Position numbers and translations under genes: made by a program. Under the pieces are notes generated by a model. The model saw nothing but the letters and a program-made list of their open reading frames with translations. It was not told the DNA's origin and made no database searches. DNA of 5,024 bases from CAYVLI01 sp964452105 [NCBI: uncultured Nitrospinota bacterium] (GTDB taxonomy: Bacteria; JAUXIQ01), in NCBI GenBank assembly GCA_964452105.1, contig CAYVLI010000140.1:1854-6877 (forward strand), read 5' to 3'. Of the stretch, positions 1 to 5,024 are shown piece by piece. How positions within the stretch are numbered: position 1 is the first letter of the stretch; each line of letters opens with the position of its first letter.

Positions 1-423
1 GATCTGGAGAAGACCAACAGCATCTGCAAGCGCTTCATACTGGCCAGCTTCATCTTCTTTCTCATCAATATCACCATGGGATACCTGATGCTATCGAGAG
101 TCATCCCATCGGCGCCGGTATTCGTCCATGCTCACACCGGCCTCTATGGTTGGGTAACCATGCTCATCTTCGGAGTGGCATACAAGCTTCTCCCCACAGC
201 TTTCGCCAACAAGAACAGGGTTTACAGCCTCAGGCTGGCCGAGGTCCATTTCTGGATGTCGATAGTGGGCATGAGCGGGCTCCTTTTATGCGGGTACATT
301 TCTCAATTCTCGGCCTCATCAATCTTATTCCACATGAAGGAAGCATTCGGGGCCGTTCTTCTTGCTTCCGGTTTCATCTTCGTGATAAACATGTGGAAAA
401 CCTTCGGCAAGCCTCGAGGCTGA
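1..423 (+). CDS. Partial multi-pass membrane protein, heme-copper oxidase subunit I-like (C-terminal 140 aa)
   Basis: The frame is open from the left window edge to a TGA at 421-423, so the N-terminus is missing; the first visible ATG (76) falls inside a membrane helix and is not a convincing start. Hydrophobic stretches at visible residues about 12-31, 46-64, 84-100 and 115-132 suggest four membrane helices. Key residues are His43-x-His45 in the context HAHTGLYGWV and His83 in LAEVHFWMS. The pattern of a His-x-His followed by Gly-Trp at the start of a helix is typical of small membrane proteins related to cytochrome c oxidase subunit I (cbb3/NorB-like), many of which lack the full catalytic set. 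Heme or metal binding by these histidines is inference. The glycosyltransferase gene starts 32 nt downstream on the same strand, so the two may be co-transcribed, although no shared function is obvious. An unrelated polytopic protein cannot be excluded. Confidence 0.75.
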   Translation, partial: DLEKTNSICKRFILASFIFFLINITMGYLMLSRVIPSAPVFVHAHTGLYGWVTMLIFGVAYKLLPTAFANKNRVYSLRLAEVHFWMSIVGMSGLLLCGYISQFSASSILFHMKEAFGAVLLASGFIFVINMWKTFGKPRG

Positions 424-455
424 GGATACGCCGGGAGCAGGTGCGGAAACCACAC

Positions 456-1721
456 ATGAACATTTGTTTCGTCTGCTATCGCGGTAACATGCACTGTGGC
501 GGGCAGGGTATATACCTCTATTATCTTTCCCGCGAGCTTGCCCGCATGGGGCACAACATAGACGTCATAGTCGGCCCCCCCTATCCCGCACAGATGGATT
601 GGGCCGCCGTGCACCCCGTAGAAAACCTCAACCTGTGGGGCAGGAGGAAGAGCTTTGCCCTTTCCTCCCGACCGCTCAGGATATTTACCCCGCTTAATTT
701 TTACGAGCTTGCGGTGACCGCCCCCGGTGTATTTCCCGAGATGCTCAGCTTCAGCGTGCGGGCCTTTATGAAGCTCAAGGAGCTGATGCGCAATCGCAAT
801 TTCCATATCATCCACGACGTGCAAAGCCTGGGCTATGGGTTGTTGCTCCTGAAACGTCTCGGTCTTCCGGTGATTTCTACCGTTCATCACCCCCTCTCCA
901 TAGACAGGCGCATAGATCTGGGAATAAAGCGATCCTTCATGGAGAAGTTCTACGTCCTGACGTTTTACCCTCCCTTTATGCATGGCATAGTGGCCAGGCG
1001 GCTGGATGCCCTCCTCACGGCATGCGAAGAAGGCAAAAGGGCCATAGTCAGTGAGCTGGGGGTGAACCCCAATAAAATCAAAATAGTGGGGAACGGCATC
1101 GACCTGGACCTCTTCAAACCCCTGCCCGGAGCTCGGAGGAGTGAAATAGACGTGCTCTTCGTGGGAAACGCCGAAGACACGAAGAAAGGCATCCGCTATC
1201 TGCTGGAAGCGTTGAGATTGCTGGACGACCACATAAAGCTCACCGTGGTGGATGAGGGCATTCCCTCAAAGACAATAGCGCATTCGATGGTCAGAAAGTT
1301 GGGGCTTGAAAAGAGAGTTGTTTTTACCGGCAAGGTGAGTGACCAGGAGCTGGTTCGGCTCTATTGCTCCGCAAAGGTTGTGGCCCTCCCTTCCCTCTTC
1401 GAGGGTTTCGGTCTGCCCGCAGCTGAAGCCATGGCTTGCGGCGCTCCCGTCGTAGCCACCAGTGCAGGCGCGCTGCCTGAAGTAGTGGAGGATGGCGTTA
1501 GCGGACTCATAGTACCCCCTGCTTCATCCGGAGCCCTGGCCCACGCAATCGAGAAGGTCATCTTCGATGATGGGCTGGGCCTCGCTTTATCTGAGGCGGG
1601 GGAAAAACGCGCCGCAGAGCTTTTCGGATGGCGCGGCGCCGCAGAAAAAACGCTGCAAGCCTACCGGCAAATTATCGGTGAATTCTCCGAAAAGATTCAG
1701 GATGTAACCATGCGGGAATAA
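456..1721 (+). CDS. Glycosyltransferase family 4 (GT-B fold)
   Basis: This 421-aa protein should transfer a sugar from an activated (probably nucleotide-diphospho) donor to a glycan or lipid acceptor at the cytoplasmic side of the membrane. The length is normal for GT4. The N-terminal Rossmann half opens with MNICFVCYRGN and a Gly-rich loop, GGQGIYLYYLSRELARMGH (residues 15-33). An HD motif lies near 120 and THHPLS near 145-150. The C-terminal donor-binding half includes VGNGID (211-216), FVGNAEDTKKGIRYLLEAL and the family hallmark E-x7-E, Glu316 to Glu324 in EGFGLPAAE, followed by MACGAPVVAT and LPEVVEDGVSGLIVPP. There is no signal peptide or membrane helix. The ATG at 456 was chosen because the canonical beta-strand begins there; GGAAA at 445-449 is only a weak ribosome site. 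GTG at 441 is an in-frame alternative that would add five residues. The frame stays open upstream to 150, but that part overlaps the preceding gene and does not look like protein of this family. Donor and acceptor cannot be told from sequence; an exopolysaccharide or LPS-type role is a guess. Confidence 0.93.
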   Translation: MNICFVCYRGNMHCGGQGIYLYYLSRELARMGHNIDVIVGPPYPAQMDWAAVHPVENLNLWGRRKSFALSSRPLRIFTPLNFYELAVTAPGVFPEMLSFSVRAFMKLKELMRNRNFHIIHDVQSLGYGLLLLKRLGLPVISTVHHPLSIDRRIDLGIKRSFMEKFYVLTFYPPFMHGIVARRLDALLTACEEGKRAIVSELGVNPNKIKIVGNGIDLDLFKPLPGARRSEIDVLFVGNAEDTKKGIRYLLEALRLLDDHIKLTVVDEGIPSKTIAHSMVRKLGLEKRVVFTGKVSDQELVRLYCSAKVVALPSLFEGFGLPAAEAMACGAPVVATSAGALPEVVEDGVSGLIVPPASSGALAHAIEKVIFDDGLGLALSEAGEKRAAELFGWRGAAEKTLQAYRQIIGEFSEKIQDVTMRE

Positions 1722-1762
1722 GGAACGTTATTCTTGAAACGAAGCAATTAAAGGAGAAGATA

Positions 1763-1777
1763 TAACCGGTTCGGTTA
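1763..1777. other. Small inverted repeat between convergent genes
   Basis: TAACCG (1763-1768) and CGGTTA (1772-1777) form a perfect 6-bp stem with a 3-nt loop. It lies in the 59-nt gap between the convergent glycosyltransferase and receiver genes. The position suits a bidirectional terminator, but the stem is short and no T-run follows on either strand, so termination here is only possible. Confidence 0.25.
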
Positions 1778-1780
1778 CCA

Positions 1781-2140
1781 TTAAGATGTAATCGATGATA
1801 CCACGCTCTTTTTGAGATACCTGAGATCTATGGGTTTTATGATGTAGTCGGACGCCCCCAGACTCATGGCCATTCGACCCGCCTTCTCGTCCGAGACGGC
1901 GGTCATCATTATCACGGAAGTGGTTTCATCCTGTTTTTTAATTCGCCTGAGCGTTTCGATGCCGTCTATTCCGGGCATCTTTATGTCCAGCAGCACCAGG
2001 GAAGGCCCGTCTTCCTCGATTTTCTTCAACGCTTCTTCGCCGTTGGAGGCAGTAAAAACCTCATAACCGGCTCTGGTCAGAAAAAGTTTGATGACGTCGC
2101 AAATGGCCGTTTCGTCATCCACGACCAGTATCTTAGCCAC
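1781..2140 (-). CDS. Stand-alone receiver-domain response regulator (CheY/Spo0F-like)
   Basis: The 119-aa product is a single REC domain with no output domain. It should accept a phosphoryl group from a histidine kinase and act by protein-protein contact or as a phosphorelay intermediate in the cytoplasm. All key residues are present: acidic pair Asp8-Asp9 in LVVDDE, phospho-acceptor Asp52 in LLDIKMPGIDG, Thr80 in MMTA, and Lys102-Pro103 in YIIKPID. The length matches a complete REC fold through helix 5, so it is not an obvious truncation. The start is GTG at 2140-2138, supported by a GAGGGG ribosome site 8 nt upstream and by the canonical MAKILVVDDE N-terminus. The likely partner is the sensor kinase upstream on the same strand, now separated by 632 nt that contain a MITE-like insertion. 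A TTGACA box near 2256 could give it its own promoter. Whether it is CheY-like or Spo0F-like in role cannot be decided from sequence. Confidence 0.95.
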   Translation of the reverse strand: MAKILVVDDETAICDVIKLFLTRAGYEVFTASNGEEALKKIEEDGPSLVLLDIKMPGIDGIETLRRIKKQDETTSVIMMTAVSDEKAGRMAMSLGASDYIIKPIDLRYLKKSVVSSITS

Positions 2141-2148
2141 CTTGAGTT

Positions 2149-2154
2149 CCCCTC
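2149..2154 (-). promoter_or_regulatory. Ribosome binding site of receiver gene (GAGGGG)
   Basis: On the minus strand GAGGGG lies 8 nt before the GTG at 2140. It supports a GTG start where no in-frame ATG fits the domain start. Confidence 0.7.
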
Positions 2155-2226
2155 ACGACTAATTTAGCGCCAATCATCAACGATCCGGCGGGCGACAGAT
2201 AATCCACAGGTTCTCGCTGGATGAGA

Positions 2227-2256
2227 ATTTTCGCATCTAAAGCATAGAGTTGTCAA
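2227..2256 (-). promoter_or_regulatory. Candidate sigma-70 promoter for receiver gene
   Basis: Read on the minus strand there is a perfect -35 box TTGACA (2256-2251) and, after an 18-nt spacer, GAAAAT (2232-2227), which matches the -10 consensus at four of six positions. Transcription would begin near 2220 and leave an 80-nt leader before the GTG at 2140. The -35 box starts 3 nt inside the left target-site repeat of the mobile element, so the element lies immediately upstream of this promoter. The -10 box is imperfect; the call rests mainly on the -35 match and the position. Confidence 0.4.
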
Positions 2257-2259
2257 GAC

Positions 2260-2268
2260 ATTTTAGGA
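2260..2268 (+). repeat. Target-site duplication, left copy (ATTTTAGGA)
   Basis: This 9-bp sequence is identical to 2646-2654 and abuts the left terminal inverted repeat with no gap. A flush 9-bp direct repeat is what a cut-and-paste DDE transposase leaves; 9-bp duplications are known for IS10/IS50-type, IS903-type and some IS256-type elements. Confidence 0.88.
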
Positions 2269-2282
2269 CAGGACTTTCCTCA
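2269..2282 (+). repeat. Left terminal inverted repeat of MITE
   Basis: CAGGACTTTCCTCA is perfectly complementary to 2632-2645 and starts directly after the left target-site copy. Confidence 0.87.
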
Positions 2283-2370
2283 TAATTTTGTAGAGTGGGC
2301 AGCTTTTTCCTTCCGGTTTAATAAGTTATGCAAATAAGAAAGTGGAATAGGCAGTAAAAGCGAAGATGAT

Positions 2371-2552
2371 ACCCACCCTTTTAAGGGTGGGAGCATCACT
2401 CGCCACGCTGAATGCGTGGGGCGAACCCCCGGATTTATCTGGGGGATTCTATGCCCCGCAGCAAGCTACGGGGTTCGATGTCCCGCTTCAAGCGGGACTC
2501 ATCAACAACCCACCGATAAGCTTGTCCTCGGCTTGACCGGGGATCGGTGGGT
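2371..2552. repeat. Array of six tandem hairpins (structured core of the MITE)
   Basis: Six stem-loops follow each other with linkers of 2 to 10 nt. H1: 2372-2379 with 2384-2391, 8 bp, loop TTTA. H2: 2403-2408 with 2414-2419, 6 bp, loop TGAAT. H3: 2426-2433 with 2438-2445, 8 pairs including one G-T, loop TTTA. H4: CCCCG 2454-2458 with CGGGG 2469-2473, enclosing AGC/GCT and one mismatch. H5: 2480-2486 with 2492-2498, 7 bp, loop TTCAA. H6: compound, outer stem 2508-2517 with 2543-2552. The core is clearly more GC-rich than the arms of the element. Possible natures are a folded RNA, a REP/BIME-like palindrome cluster carried by the transposon, or a single-strand DNA recognition structure. I do not recognise a named family. 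No long open frame fits. Confidence 0.8.
2508..2552. repeat. Compound hairpin H6 with 10-bp outer stem
   Basis: ACCCACCGAT (2508-2517) pairs perfectly with ATCGGTGGGT (2543-2552). Inside, CCTCGG (2526-2531) pairs with CCGGGG (2537-2542), one pair being T-G, across a CTTGA loop. The inner stem stacks directly on the outer 3' strand, leaving an 8-nt one-sided bulge at 2518-2525. This is the longest and most elaborate fold in the array. Confidence 0.75.
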
Positions 2553-2582
2553 ATGTTTGAAAGACGTTCAAGGGACTTTTGG

Positions 2583-2635
2583 CATTTATAAAGATGAGCA
2601 TTTCCTGAAAATGAGATGGCATTTGAAAAATTGAG
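2583..2635 (+). repeat. Three imperfect subterminal direct repeats
   Basis: Three copies of a CATTT...AAA/TGAG-type unit start at 2583 (16 nt), 2599 (17 nt) and 2620 (16 nt). The first and last extend to an 18-nt match with four differences when the preceding GG is included (2581-2598 and 2618-2635). The last copy runs into the right terminal repeat. Subterminal repeats can be transposase-binding sites, but A/T-rich chance similarity is possible. Confidence 0.4.
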
Positions 2636-2645
2636 GAAAGTCCTG
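2632..2645 (-). repeat. Right terminal inverted repeat of MITE
   Basis: TGAGGAAAGTCCTG is the exact complement of the left end at 2269-2282 and abuts the right target-site copy. Confidence 0.87.
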
Positions 2646-2654
2646 ATTTTAGGA
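2646..2654 (+). repeat. Target-site duplication, right copy (ATTTTAGGA)
   Basis: Identical to 2260-2268 and flush with the right terminal inverted repeat. The match stops exactly at the element boundary on both sides. Confidence 0.88.
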
Positions 2655-2772
2655 AGCTTTATCTCTCTTTCATGGTGGAACATGGACAAAGAAAAGAGCG
2701 TCGGAGTATTCCGGTAGGTAATAAGGGAGGTGATTGGATTAAGCCCGCTGCCTGCGACAGGCCTGCCCGTTG
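2655..2772. other. Residual spacer downstream of sensor kinase
   Basis: These 118 nt lie between the right target repeat and the kinase stop codon. I see no gene in them. A 5-bp stem, GCCTG/CAGGC with loop CGA (2750-2762), sits 10 nt past the kinase stop but lacks a T-run, so it is a poor terminator. Without the insertion the original kinase-to-receiver gap would have been about 246 nt. Confidence 0.5.
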
Positions 2773-5024
2773 TTATGCCGGGAGCGATATGTTGAAGGCG
2801 CTGCCCTTGCCGTTGGCGCTTTTTACTCTTATCTTGCCCCCCATCTTTTCCACTATGCCGTAGCAGATGGAAAGCCCCAACCCGGTGCCCTTGTCTTCAG
2901 ATTTGGTGGTGAAGAAGGGGTCGAAGATATTCGGCAGAATCTCCTCGGGAATGCCCATGCCCGTATCGGAAAATTCCAGCTCGATGGCGCGCTTGCTGTT
3001 CTCATTGGAGGCAGCGGATCTGATGGAGAGCGTGCCCCCCTCAGGCATGGCATCCCTGGCGTTCATCATTATATTAAGGATTACCTGAGTGAGCTGGTCC
3101 TTATCGGCGAGGACCTTGGGTAGTTCATGCTCAAGGTCTTTTTCGACATTGATATTATTGACCTTCAGATCATGTGCTATAAGGCTCAACGAATCCTCTA
3201 TCAGGCTATTGATATCAAGTTTTATCTCACCCCTAATCTTGTACTGCCTTGAGAAAGTTCTAAGACCGTCCGCAATTTTCTTTATCCTATCCACCTGGCT
3301 CAAGATGCCGGCGATCGCTTTTTGCTGTTCTTCATCGAGCATCCAGTCCATTTCCATTATCTGGGCCTGCATGCTGATTATGTTGAGCGGATTGAGAATC
3401 TCATGAGCCGTCCCAGCCGATAGCTTACCCATGGAAGAAAGCTTCTCCGCCTGCAAAACTTGCAGGTGCATCGATTTTAGTTCTTCATGCGCCCGTTCCA
3501 GCCGCTCGTAAAGCTGCGCATTCTTCATGGCCACCGAAAAATGGTTGGCCAGATCTTCCAGGAAGATTATTTCCTGTTCGGAGAACCGTCCCTCTGTGCG
3601 GTCGCACAAGTTTATGGTGGCGATGGTTTCTCCCTCCGCTATCACCGGCACCGATAGATAGGAATTCAGCCCCTCATCCCTCAGCATAAGGTCCAGAGGT
3701 TCCGAAGCATTCCTCATGTCCCTGCAGTAGTAGGTCTCCGTATTCTCCCACACGCGTTTCATGCTCGGGGACTGCTCTGCTTCGATGATGTATTCCTTTC
3801 CCGATTTCAATTTACCCATGAGGTCCTGGTACACCGTAAAGCAAAAAGCGTCTTCTTCCTTCAGGTAGCGTCCCAGGCTTATTCTGTCCACAGGAAAGAT
3901 TTTTCGAAGCTCTTCTATCAGATTAGTCGTTATTATGTCCAGCTCCAGAGATGAGTTTACGGCCTTGATGAGTTCGTTTAATATGGAGGTGCTTTTGGCC
4001 CTGAACTCCAGCGCCTCTATCAGTTTCTTCTGATCCGTTATGTTGCTGGCCACATGAACTATGCCCTGCAATTCTCCCTCATCGCTCTTAAGGGGGAAAA
4101 CCGAGATCTTGAAGTCGAGTCCTTTGATGACCCTATTTTCCGTATAGAAAGGCCTGTCCTCGTTGGACTTTATTAATTTTGTCATGGGGCAGTCGGGGGA
4201 AGGCCCATTGGCATGTTCCTGGAAGACTTCATGCCATTTCTTGCCCAGCACTTCATTCGGCGGCAGATCAAGGAGTTTGAAGACAGCCCTGTTCGCCCGC
4301 ACTATGGTGTAGTCCAGATCCTGTATGGTTATAAGGTCGGTTATGCTGTCGAAAGTGGTCTCCCACTCGACCTTGACCGTCCTCAGCTGTTCGAATAATA
4401 ACGCATTTTCCATTGCTGAGCTCACCACGCTCGCTATCGAATCCAGAAAATCCAGTTCTCCTGCAGAAAAGGCCTCTTTATGCCGGCTGGCCACCGACAA
4501 AGCCCCCAAAAGTTTTCCTTTACTATATAACGGCACAGAAGCCAGGGTCTTTATACCTTTCTCCAAAAAATATTTTTTATATCTCTCAAGTTTATAGTCC
4601 GCCATATCCGTGCTGAGGGCCCTGCCTTCCCTTATGGCCTCGCCCGTCAAGCCCTCCTCGATGCCCAGATTCCGGTCTCGGAGAGGGGCTATGCTGTAAG
4701 CGCTGGGTGTCATCTTGAGAGTCCTGCCGTCCTCTTCCAGCAGATACAAGGCGCCATATTGCGCGCGTAATAATTCCATTGTTTGGCCCAGCATTTTGTT
4801 TATCAGTTCATCGATTTCAGGCGTCTGATTAAATAGAAAAAATAGCTCATTCAGCGCCCTTGAACGTTCTGTTTTAGCCCGTACCTCTCTCTCCAGCTCG
4901 ATCTGATGTACCTTCAGCTTTGCCAGAAGCGTCTGGAGGTTCTTCCTCATCTCCTCCATGGAGTTCGCCAGAATTCCTATTTCCCCCGGCCCCCTTTCAA
5001 TGATGGGAGGCTCCAGTTCTCCTC
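2773..5024 (-). CDS. Sensor histidine kinase, HAMP-GAF-PAS-GAF-HisKA-HATPase (N-terminus off window)
   Basis: The visible 749 residues are the C-terminal part of an NtrB-like sensor kinase that autophosphorylates on histidine and passes the phosphate to a receiver protein. Numbering from the codon at 5022-5020: residues 1-30 ([18 protein letters not shown]) are the second helix of a HAMP domain, then comes a coiled coil to about 55. GAF1 spans about 54-210, PAS about 220-330 (with SPDCPMTK and Cys278, ending in the usual NITDQKK), and GAF2 about 337-505. HisKA has the H-box AHEILNPLN with His540. The ATPase domain has the N-box [10 protein letters not shown] (Asn654), G1 DTGMGIP (Asp686), an F-box near DPFFTTK and G2 GTGLGLS (from Gly712), ending [12 protein letters not shown] before TAA at 2775-2773. 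All catalytic motifs are intact. The frame is open beyond ATG 4959 to the window edge and HAMP crosses that ATG, so the real start lies outside, presumably after membrane helices and a periplasmic sensor. The REC protein downstream is the likely partner. The ligands of the GAF and PAS domains are unknown. Confidence 0.96.
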   Translation of the reverse strand, partial: GELEPPIIERGPGEIGILANSMEEMRKNLQTLLAKLKVHQIELEREVRAKTERSRALNELFFLFNQTPEIDELINKMLGQTMELLRAQYGALYLLEEDGRTLKMTPSAYSIAPLRDRNLGIEEGLTGEAIREGRALSTDMADYKLERYKKYFLEKGIKTLASVPLYSKGKLLGALSVASRHKEAFSAGELDFLDSIASVVSSAMENALLFEQLRTVKVEWETTFDSITDLITIQDLDYTIVRANRAVFKLLDLPPNEVLGKKWHEVFQEHANGPSPDCPMTKLIKSNEDRPFYTENRVIKGLDFKISVFPLKSDEGELQGIVHVASNITDQKKLIEALEFRAKSTSILNELIKAVNSSLELDIITTNLIEELRKIFPVDRISLGRYLKEEDAFCFTVYQDLMGKLKSGKEYIIEAEQSPSMKRVWENTETYYCRDMRNASEPLDLMLRDEGLNSYLSVPVIAEGETIATINLCDRTEGRFSEQEIIFLEDLANHFSVAMKNAQLYERLERAHEELKSMHLQVLQAEKLSSMGKLSAGTAHEILNPLNIISMQAQIMEMDWMLDEEQQKAIAGILSQVDRIKKIADGLRTFSRQYKIRGEIKLDINSLIEDSLSLIAHDLKVNNINVEKDLEHELPKVLADKDQLTQVILNIMMNARDAMPEGGTLSIRSAASNENSKRAIELEFSDTGMGIPEEILPNIFDPFFTTKSEDKGTGLGLSICYGIVEKMGGKIRVKSANGKGSAFNISLPA

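Larger units (their letters stand above)
2269..2645. mobile_element. MITE-like non-autonomous transposable element, 377 bp
   Basis: The ends are perfect 14-bp inverted repeats, CAGGACTTTCCTCA at 2269-2282 and its complement at 2632-2645. Just inside them is a weaker T-rich match, giving 17 of 20 positions in all. Both ends are flanked flush by the direct repeat ATTTTAGGA. There is no room for a transposase and none is encoded, so movement would need an enzyme supplied from elsewhere. The outer arms (2283-2370 and 2553-2631) are AT-rich; the core (2371-2552) is GC-rich and made of six hairpins. The intact ends and duplications point to a fairly recent insertion. It lies between the sensor-kinase and receiver genes, interrupting neither. 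The transposase family cannot be named from the ends alone. Confidence 0.85.

Noticed and set aside
150-455. Upstream in-frame extension of the glycosyltransferase frame to ATG 150
   Set aside because: It overlaps the membrane-protein gene in another frame, its translation is Arg/His-rich and unlike a GT4 N-terminus, and the family fold begins at the ATG at 456.
303-1232. 309-aa minus-strand open frame opposite the glycosyltransferase
   Set aside because: Shadow of the strongly supported GT4 coding frame; no recognisable domain and odd His/Gly/Pro-rich composition.
2133-2177. 14-codon minus-strand leader frame (MIGAKLVVRGTQGG) whose TAA overlaps the receiver start region
   Set aside because: Weak ribosome site and no regulatory features such as repeated codons or an attenuator; likely chance.
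2371-2552. CRISPR array or integron attC site
   Set aside because: The hairpins differ in sequence, so there is no direct repeat-spacer pattern, and no attC core sites are seen.
2416-2634. 72-aa plus-strand open frame across the hairpin array
   Set aside because: Most of it is translation of inverted repeats, with no ribosome site and no family resemblance; only its tail is mentioned as a possible transposase remnant.
2435-2689. 84-aa minus-strand open frame spanning the right end of the element
   Set aside because: Crosses the transposon boundary and the hairpins, so it cannot be an old conserved gene; no domain seen.
2723-2734. Very strong Shine-Dalgarno-like AAGGGAGGTGAT on the plus strand
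   Set aside because: No credible open frame follows: in-frame starts stop within a few codons or run antisense to the kinase.
2750-2762. Hairpin just after the kinase stop as a rho-independent terminator
   Set aside because: Only a 5-bp stem with no following T-run on the minus strand.
2770-3123. Plus-strand open frames opposite the kinase gene (also 3089-3406, 4213-4398, 4325-4616)
   Set aside because: All are antisense shadows of the kinase frame, whose domains are unambiguous.

Overview
The window looks like a chromosomal segment of a Gram-negative-type bacterium with moderate GC. The NtrB-like sensor kinase rich in GAF and PAS domains, the stand-alone receiver protein and the GT4 glycosyltransferase would suit a Desulfobacterota/deltaproteobacterial or related lineage. 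That placement is an impression from gene style; no marker gene is present to fix it.

Layout. Plus strand: positions 1-423 hold the 3' end of a small multi-pass membrane protein with a His-x-His motif, resembling the non-catalytic relatives of heme-copper oxidase subunit I. A complete GT4-type glycosyltransferase follows 32 nt later (456-1721). A 59-nt gap separates it from a convergent minus-strand signalling locus. Read in its own direction, that locus begins beyond the right edge with a large sensor histidine kinase (HAMP-GAF-PAS-GAF-HisKA-HATPase, ending at 2773) and continues with a 119-aa stand-alone receiver (REC) protein (2140-1781, GTG start). The kinase frame is open to the window edge and codes for the end of a HAMP domain there, so its first visible ATG (4959) is not the true start.

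The notable region is the 632-nt gap between kinase and receiver genes. It holds a 377-bp element (2269-2645) with perfect 14-bp terminal inverted repeats (CAGGACTTTCCTCA), flanked flush on both sides by a perfect 9-bp direct repeat (ATTTTAGGA). This is the signature of a transposition event. No transposase is encoded, so it is a MITE-like non-autonomous element. Its AT-rich arms enclose a GC-rich 182-bp core (2371-2552) built from six back-to-back hairpins, the last a compound one with a 10-bp outer stem. I do not recognise the core as a named RNA or repeat family.

The insertion lies between a likely cognate kinase-receiver pair. Its left target repeat ends 3-4 bp upstream of a perfect TTGACA box that could serve as a promoter for the receiver gene. 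The insertion may therefore have separated, or re-regulated, what was a two-gene signalling operon.
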